Positions 31,164-36,709 of a stretch of 36,709 bases of DNA are shown in pieces. Below the pieces are notes generated by a model. The model was not told where the DNA came from. It was given only the letters and a program-made list of their open reading frames with translations, and did not search any database. The position numbers and the translations under genes are program-made. Each line of letters begins with the position of its first letter. The first letter of the stretch is position 1. This stretch comes from an uncultured Collinsella sp. (lineage in GTDB: Bacteria; Actinomycetota; Coriobacteriia; Coriobacteriales; Coriobacteriaceae), in assembly GCA_937937835.1 (NCBI GenBank), contig CALDBJ010000045.1, forward strand, positions 1 through 36,709, written 5' to 3'.

Positions 31164-31211
31164 GTGGTTCACCTCCGGGGGTGTGGGTGCGAGGGCGCGG
31201 TCAAAGCACCG

Positions 31212-31241
31212 ACCCCGCCGCGGGTCCAAGCGCGACGGGGT
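31212..31241. other. hairpin between the pilin and sortase genes
   Basis: ACCCCG (31212-31217) pairs with CGGGGT (31236-31241), with three further inner pairs after one mismatch. No T-tract follows. It lies in the 164-base gap of the operon and may lower sortase output relative to pilin. This is inferred from position only. Confidence 0.35.
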
Positions 31242-31327
31242 GCGGCGAAAGGGAAGATGAGAACGCGACGCGCAGGCGCTGATAGGAGACGACGATCGCC
31301 CGCTCGCCGCGTCATCAAGCTAGGGAA

Positions 31328-33178
31328 TTAAGCGCGCATTCGTGCACTCAGGGCGAAGGCGGCGCCAGCAGCCATGAGCAGCACACCAACAGTAACGAAG
31401 ACCTTGATGCCCAGGTCACCGGTCATAGGCAGCTCGGTGAGATTCTTGGCGTTCTTGATCTGAGCCATAGAAGCGGTTTCGCCCGTACCGAAGGAGACGC
31501 GATTGCCGTCGGTATTGGTCGTCTTCTCGTACGCCACGGACGTTACCGTCGTGCCGGCGGTATCAAACGTCGGGGTGATGGTGAACTTGAAATCGGGAAG
31601 GCCGATGCTGGTGTAGCCATCAGGAGCCTTAATCTCGTAGACGTGGTACTCGCCAGCAGGGAGACCAGACATGGCGATCTTGCCGTCAGCGCTGGTAGTG
31701 AACACGCCCTCGTCCGCATCGGCAGCGGGCTTGGCAGTAGTGAGATTCTTCCAGGCCTTGGTCGCAGCGTCCTGCGTCATGAAGGTCTCAGCATTGCTGT
31801 CCACGCGGGCAATGGCGAATTGAGCACCAGAGAGCGCGGTGTCACCGGCCATGTTGGTCTTATAGATGCTGAAGTCATAGGTGTACACGCGAACGGTGGG
31901 GCCAGGAACCTGGTGCTTTTCGCCGCTCGGGGTACGAGAGTACGCAAGCTCAACGGTGTTGGGGTTACCAACGCCAGCAATAACGGCATCGGAGTCGACA
32001 ACAGCGGTCAAGGTAACGGTAACCGTAGCGCCAGAGGCAATGTTGTCGTTCGTGTTAACGTAGTGAGCAAGGTCAACCGTGGTGACAGTAGCGTCAGCCT
32101 TATTGCAGTTGTCCAAGGGATCGATCTGATTCTTGTCCTGCTTCAGGACGTAGCCGTTGTTATCGGCGTCAGCATCCTCATTAAGCTCGGTGTCGCCAAC
32201 CTTAACCTTGGTAACCGTAACGTCCTTCAGGCCGTGAGCAGCGGTATCGATAAGCTGCAGCACGCGGGAGCCGTCGACGTAGCCGGTGTAGTCCGGAATC
32301 GTGGTGGTAAGGGTATAGGTGATCGTGTCGCCGATACGAGCGTTCATCTTGGTCTTGGAATCGGCATCAGCCTTGTTGACCTTGGTGATCTCCTTGTTGA
32401 TGGAAGGTTCGTTGGCCTTAAGGGTCACGGTGCCCAGGTTCGCAGTAGCGCCAGCGTAGTCAGGAGCATCCTGATCAGTCGGGTTAACGAGCTTGGTAGC
32501 AAGCAGCATCGGGATGGACTGAGACTCAATAGCATTTGCGTTAACGGTGCCCTTCGGATCGGCGGTCGTGTCCATCAGGAACCAGAAACCCTGCTTGCAC
32601 TCATTCGCGCCGGTCGTCGCATTACCGCTCTTGAAATCCGTCTTGTGATTGTCAGCCACGGAGGAAGTCAGGGTCTTTGCGGAAAGCTTAGTCGCGAATT
32701 CACGGAGAGCAGTGGAACTATTCTTCCACAGCGTCTCAGTGTTTTCGACAGTAGCATTCCCACCAGTCTTAAACACCTTGTCGATAAGGTAGCCCATGGG
32801 GTTTGCCTCGGTACCAGTCACGCTACCGTTGTAGTTAGCGTCAGTTTCGTACTCGGTCTTAACGTTTTTGCCGTCCACGGTCATCTCACTCATGACTTCG
32901 ACAATAACGTTAACGAATTCGTCAGTGGTATCGATCTCGAAGTTGATAGAGGCATTCTCACCCGTACCGGTAACGGTAACGTTCTTCAGGGTGGCGAGCC
33001 TCCAGCCCTCGAACGTATGGTCATACGTAGCGGAATCGTTGTTGATGATAGTGATGGTGCCGTCCGTCGGCTGTGCAGGATCCGCAGCCTTGGCCACGGG
33101 CGCGCCGCCCAACAGGCCGGTTACGGCGATCGCTACGGCAGCAGCACCGGCGATCAGCTTTTGTACGAATCGGTTCAT
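31328..33178 (-). CDS. major pilus backbone subunit (SpaA/FimA-type, LPMTG)
   Basis: The 616-residue secreted protein starts with a Sec signal peptide (MNRFVQKLIAGAAAVAIAVTG, cleavage near AKA-AD at 31). The middle forms immunoglobulin-like pilin domains, with LGTVTLKANEPSINKEI as a candidate for the pilin-motif lysine used in polymerisation. The last domain is Cna-B-like and carries the E-box YHVYEIKAPDGY (about 510-521), which forms an internal isopeptide bond. It ends with the sorting signal LPMTG (about 581), a membrane helix and ARMRA. I took the ATG at 33176-33178 because AAAGGGG lies 5 bases upstream. It follows the adhesin gene by 39 bases and precedes its class C sortase. Confidence 0.93.
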   Translation of the reverse strand: MNRFVQKLIAGAAAVAIAVTGLLGGAPVAKAADPAQPTDGTITIINNDSATYDHTFEGWRLATLKNVTVTGTGENASINFEIDTTDEFVNVIVEVMSEMTVDGKNVKTEYETDANYNGSVTGTEANPMGYLIDKVFKTGGNATVENTETLWKNSSTALREFATKLSAKTLTSSVADNHKTDFKSGNATTGANECKQGFWFLMDTTADPKGTVNANAIESQSIPMLLATKLVNPTDQDAPDYAGATANLGTVTLKANEPSINKEITKVNKADADSKTKMNARIGDTITYTLTTTIPDYTGYVDGSRVLQLIDTAAHGLKDVTVTKVKVGDTELNEDADADNNGYVLKQDKNQIDPLDNCNKADATVTTVDLAHYVNTNDNIASGATVTVTLTAVVDSDAVIAGVGNPNTVELAYSRTPSGEKHQVPGPTVRVYTYDFSIYKTNMAGDTALSGAQFAIARVDSNAETFMTQDAATKAWKNLTTAKPAADADEGVFTTSADGKIAMSGLPAGEYHVYEIKAPDGYTSIGLPDFKFTITPTFDTAGTTVTSVAYEKTTNTDGNRVSFGTGETASMAQIKNAKNLTELPMTGDLGIKVFVTVGVLLMAAGAAFALSARMRA

Positions 33179-33217
33179 GATTCCCCTTTCAGAAATGAGC
33201 CCGACATTCATAAACAT

Positions 33218-36200
33218 CTATCTACCAGCGCCATCGGACGGGTCGTCCTGGCGGCGCTTTGTAGCGAACCAATACGCTCCCGCAGCGATGCCGCTCAGAA
33301 GCATGAGACCGGCGCCCACGAGGATCATGGAGTTCTCGGTCCATCCCGCGCCGGTGAGCGGGAGGTCCGTGAGGACTTTCACGTTGGTGAAGGTGGAGGC
33401 GGGAATGGCGTCGGGCGCGACGTCCTCGCCGATGGTGTTACTCACGGTATTGCCCATGTCGTCCTTCACCTGCGTGACCGTGGTGGAGGTGGTGAGGCCG
33501 GTGTACTTACCATCGACCATGACGGCCGTCACCGTGACGGCAACCTGGTACTCGGCCTTGGAGTAGCGGAGCTTATTGACGGCACCGGTGGCGGGCGCGA
33601 CCTCCTTCAGCGTGTAGGTGTAGGTCTTCTCCCCCGTCGGGTTTGAAGCATCGACCGTGGCGAGGTGATCTTTGGAGAACGTGATCTCCCCAAATTTCGC
33701 CACGATGTCGTTGACCTTGGTGGAGCCTGCGGGAGCGGCGGAAATAGTCTTCGGATCGGGCATGGGTGCGCTATCCCTATTTGCCCCCGTAGCCTCAATG
33801 CTGAACTCGAACGGCACATAGTTGACTTTGTCGACCTTCGGCCAATCCATGTTTCGAACCGATTTGGTCACCGGGATCTCCACGGACGTGGTGGTGAGAG
33901 TATCGGAGATGTACGCGTTGCCGCTCTTGTCGATAGACGGCTTTTTGTCCTTGTCCCACGTGACGGAACCGTCCGTGTTCACCGTGAACCGAAAATCCGT
34001 CGGGTTCTTCTCGTAGCCAAACGGAGCCTGGGTCTCAGCAAGCGTGTACGTGCCCGGCAGCAAGCCCTCAAGCTTGAACTTGCCATCCGTGGCGTCGGTA
34101 TTGGCCCACGTGGTGTCGCTCAACTTCGACCGGTCGCTCACGGTCCAGGACTTCACTTCGGTCGAGCCATCGGCACCCAGTTTCGCAAGCTTCCACTCGG
34201 AACCAGGCAACGGATCGTGCTTCTCATCTCCGTCCTCAACCTTGGTCCAAGACACTGTACCAGTGGTCTTGGTGTTGGCGATGGCTCTCTTCGGACTGGA
34301 AATCTCGTTGCCGTTGGTGTCCACGTTGCCCACAAGGTTGAGCTCATCGCCCGTGTGGAACATCTTCGAGGTATAGATCGTATTGGAAAGCTCGTAGCCC
34401 TCCGGCGCCTTAGTCTCACGAATGTAGTACGTGAAGTAGTCCTTGTCATCAGGGTTGCCAATATTGGCCTTCTGGTTCAGGTAGTTGAACTGAATGGTAC
34501 CAACGGTAGGATCGGAGTCATTCGTGCCGTTATCCACAATGGAGACGATACGGTTCTCATTGTTCTGCGCATCGTTCTCGGTCGCGTAGATGGCCCACTC
34601 GGAACCCGCGAGCGGTTTGGCGTCCGCAGCGTCGACCTTGCTCCACGCAATGGCAGAGCCGTCCGGTGTATACGAACCAGACCACGGGAAGTTGTGACGC
34701 TCCTGGTCCATGTCGATGACGGAAGCCGAGTTACCCTCACCAAATGCTGCGGCAACCTTCGGGCTGTTCATTGAGAAATCGACGCCCACATAAACGCGGC
34801 CGTTGGTAGTAACATGGTCGTCGAAACTTCCGTTGGGAACGAGAATCGATCCGATCATAGCCGCCGCAGGATCGTCGTCAGTCCACTTGGCACCGGTAGT
34901 TGCGCCACCGTATCCCCAGTCCGCGCGGTCCTCTCCCGCGATGCCGCCCCGAATGGTAAGGCTTTGCGTATCGACAAAGTTCCACATGATGGACTGGGAA
35001 GCCAGCAAGTATTTCGCGTCAAGGTCTTTCTTGGCGTACTGACTCTCGTAACCGCGAGATATTTCTGTATCTCCCCACCAGAAGCGCCAGCCGTTGTGGA
35101 ACTCGACAGGATTAGTACCTGTAACGTTCACGACAATGGATGCGCCTTCGGGGATATTGGTGAACTTAAAGTCGACGCCGCGGTAGTAGACGCCATTCTT
35201 CCAGTTGGAGAGCTCGGAACCGGCGATGGTGAAGACCTGTTGCATAGAAGTTCCATCGCCGGTAAAGGTGATGAGTCGCTCGGTGTTGCGAATCTTATTG
35301 CTCGGGATTCCGGTATCGAGCGCACCGGAAACAGACTTGCCGCTACCATCGTCGCTACCATCGAATTTGAGTGTATAGCTTGTTCCGTCGTTATTGTACT
35401 TGTTGATGACGTAGTTGCTATTAGGCTCTGCAAAGCCGTTGACATCCACCTCGCCGGTATCTTCAAACGAGTCGAGCTGTTTCGATAGCTTCGAGAGGTA
35501 TCCATTTGTACCGTTATAGCTCGAATAATCGTTACCGTTGACATTAGTCAAATCAACAGCTTTATTGAACAGGGTGCTTTCCAGAGCAGACAAGCCCTCG
35601 TACCAATTACCCTGCATTGTCACCACAGACTGGCGTTTATAGTCGCTATCGCGCCAGTATGTGATGGGGCCTGCGATTTGCGCGGTGTAGGCAAAGCCGG
35701 AAGGAGTCGCGCCCTCAAAAGGTCTCTGCTGTCCGACCCAAGCGCCTTTGTTCCAAGCGCCAACGGTAGTCGCCCCCGGCAAGTTGCCGTTGTAACCAAC
35801 GCTCATTTTGGTGATCGCACTGTCGATTCCGGCGACCGCAAGCACGGTGCTGCCGTAGACAGGACGGAACTGGGAACCAAAACCAACGGTGCCAAAGCGG
35901 AAACCAGCGCCGCCACTATTATTATAGGGCCAGCTCTCTTTGAGTGGATTCATGGCAAGCTTGCCACGGACCACGGTAAGGCCCTCCGCCTCAGCGGCAT
36001 ATGAGCCGGTGGGGGCGTTGTCCGCATCAAGATCGATAGTGCCGTCGCTCGGCTTATCGCTCGGCTTGCCACCGATGTACATGTCGCGGCCAACGTAGGT
36101 GGCCACGCCGGGATCAGGGGTTGAGACATTGATATTCGTACCGATACCGATAGACGTGGGAACGTAAATTCCCGGCTTCACGGTGGCCGTCGCTCCCGCT

Positions 36201-36514
36201 GAAGCCGCATTCGCACTCTGAGCCTGCTCAACACTATTTGAAGAGCCAGACTCGCCGCCATCGGTCTCGTCGCTATTCTGGTTTTCGGCATCCTCGCTGG
36301 TGTTACCTACAGCAGCGGACTCACTTGAGGAACCCCCCCCCATTACAGTTTCCTCGGCAGAAACTGTCTGGGCGTCGTTGGCGATGGCCTGCGAGATCGG
36401 GGGCATAACGAGCGACAGCACCAGGCTCAAAACGGAAGCTCCGCACAAAACACCTGCTAGTACACGATGTGCCGCTTTATTGTTCTGCTTAGATTTATCC
36501 GAATTTGCCGCCAT
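33218..36514 (-). CDS. large LPXTG pilus adhesin (tip protein) with a G9 tract
   Basis: The 1098-residue surface protein is the likely tip pilin. Order: long signal/membrane start (about 1-50), Ser/Glu/Asn-rich linker (52-95), a domain of the choice-of-anchor A type (about 100-600), two SpaA/Cna-B repeats starting about 620 and 750 (E-boxes YYIRETKAPEGY and YTLAETQAPFGY), a streptococcal-type pilin isopeptide domain (about 876-1045, ending TTSTTVTQVKDD), then LPLTG (about 1051), a membrane helix and RRQDDPSDGAGR. The ATG follows GGGGAGG 5 bases upstream. Codons 58-61 (M-G-G-G) lie on nine G in a row (36333-36341 as C on the plus strand). One G more or fewer gives a stop after a few codons. 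It is the first gene of the pilus operon. Confidence 0.92.
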   Translation of the reverse strand: MAANSDKSKQNNKAAHRVLAGVLCGASVLSLVLSLVMPPISQAIANDAQTVSAEETVMGGGSSSESAAVGNTSEDAENQNSDETDGGESGSSNSVEQAQSANAASAGATATVKPGIYVPTSIGIGTNINVSTPDPGVATYVGRDMYIGGKPSDKPSDGTIDLDADNAPTGSYAAEAEGLTVVRGKLAMNPLKESWPYNNSGGAGFRFGTVGFGSQFRPVYGSTVLAVAGIDSAITKMSVGYNGNLPGATTVGAWNKGAWVGQQRPFEGATPSGFAYTAQIAGPITYWRDSDYKRQSVVTMQGNWYEGLSALESTLFNKAVDLTNVNGNDYSSYNGTNGYLSKLSKQLDSFEDTGEVDVNGFAEPNSNYVINKYNNDGTSYTLKFDGSDDGSGKSVSGALDTGIPSNKIRNTERLITFTGDGTSMQQVFTIAGSELSNWKNGVYYRGVDFKFTNIPEGASIVVNVTGTNPVEFHNGWRFWWGDTEISRGYESQYAKKDLDAKYLLASQSIMWNFVDTQSLTIRGGIAGEDRADWGYGGATTGAKWTDDDPAAAMIGSILVPNGSFDDHVTTNGRVYVGVDFSMNSPKVAAAFGEGNSASVIDMDQERHNFPWSGSYTPDGSAIAWSKVDAADAKPLAGSEWAIYATENDAQNNENRIVSIVDNGTNDSDPTVGTIQFNYLNQKANIGNPDDKDYFTYYIRETKAPEGYELSNTIYTSKMFHTGDELNLVGNVDTNGNEISSPKRAIANTKTTGTVSWTKVEDGDEKHDPLPGSEWKLAKLGADGSTEVKSWTVSDRSKLSDTTWANTDATDGKFKLEGLLPGTYTLAETQAPFGYEKNPTDFRFTVNTDGSVTWDKDKKPSIDKSGNAYISDTLTTTSVEIPVTKSVRNMDWPKVDKVNYVPFEFSIEATGANRDSAPMPDPKTISAAPAGSTKVNDIVAKFGEITFSKDHLATVDASNPTGEKTYTYTLKEVAPATGAVNKLRYSKAEYQVAVTVTAVMVDGKYTGLTTSTTVTQVKDDMGNTVSNTIGEDVAPDAIPASTFTNVKVLTDLPLTGAGWTENSMILVGAGLMLLSGIAAGAYWFATKRRQDDPSDGAGR
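36333..36341. repeat. G9 homopolymer inside the adhesin gene
   Basis: Nine C on the plus strand are nine G on the coding strand, with ATGGGG at codon 58. With G10 the frame reads GGG TTC CTC AAG TGA, and with G8 it reads GTT CCT CAA GTG AGT CCG CTG CTG TAG, so a change of one base ends translation at once. This is the usual form of a slipped-strand contingency locus. Confidence 0.85.
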
Positions 36515-36709
36515 CGATGCCTCCCCCCAAGAGACTGCGATCTTGCTCTTTCACAAATTAACCTTGGGCGCACAACCTATAATTGCTCGCGCTCAATATG
36601 CATATTATTACTCATTGTTTAAACAACGAAAAGCCCATTTCAATCAATTTCTTTGGCTCTGTTAGACCAGGATTGACATGCCGACCTGCCGGCTAACTCG
36701 CCGTCTCCC
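36515..36709. other. upstream region of the pilus operon, AT-rich with palindrome
   Basis: About 195 bases up to the window edge. The palindrome ATTGTTTAAACAAC lies at 36614-36627, about 100 bases before the adhesin start, inside an AT-rich stretch (TAATAATATGCATATT next to it). A weak promoter TTGATT-18-TTTAAA would put the -10 inside the palindrome. No other gene is visible. Confidence 0.45.

Noticed and set aside
31643..33646. A 667-codon open frame on the plus strand over the pilin genes
   Set aside because: Antisense shadow of the pilin and adhesin; no motif, no ribosome site.

Overview
The window looks like chromosomal DNA of a high-G+C Coriobacteriia member, most likely Collinsella. 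I infer this from codon use, the many GTG/TTG starts with purine-rich Shine-Dalgarno sites, the tmRNA tag ending in ALAA, and the mix of gatCAB, a BTAD-type regulator, LPXTG pilins with class C sortases, and a P-type ATPase paired with a DUF6110-like protein. No database search was possible, so the genus is an inference.

Layout. 1-1372: a SAM methyltransferase (5' end probably outside the window) and yhbY with its terminator. 1371-8780 (minus strand): a large STAND/BTAD regulator, then nagB, a free glucose-type EIIA, glmM and the rpsI-rplM operon. NagB and GlmM meet at glucosamine-6-phosphate. 8844-11500: a patatin-like hydrolase, an array of about 62-bp hairpin repeats, a region with copies of the ssrA 3' end, the tmRNA gene, and one unknown helical protein. 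11559-14907 (minus): a RelB/VapC-like toxin-antitoxin pair with a palindromic operator, then a P1B-type ATPase and its small membrane partner. 15059-19792: a heterodimeric ABC transporter with a divergent AraC regulator, resembling siderophore/metal importers of the YbtPQ/IrtAB kind. 19857-25113 (minus): a DUF4143 ATPase behind a 75-bp nested palindrome, and gatCAB followed by a 143-bp near-perfect inverted repeat.

25254-36709 is the accessory part, almost all on the minus strand. It holds a stand-alone sortase, an AbiE-like regulator/nucleotidyltransferase pair whose second gene is frameshifted, a 50-aa membrane protein, a dead LPXTG pilin fragment, a GH4 glycosidase remnant, and an intact three-gene pilus operon (1098-aa adhesin, backbone pilin, class C sortase).

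The most notable biology is the pilus locus. The adhesin gene carries a G9 tract at codons 58-61, and gain or loss of one G gives a stop within a few codons, so the whole pilus tip could be phase variable. A shared palindrome (TTGTYTAAACAA) lies upstream of both the adhesin and the distant sortase gene and could co-regulate them. Other unexplained structures are the hairpin array at 9810-10140, the 35-bp perfect inverted repeats after gatB, and the repeated ssrA T-arm sequences.
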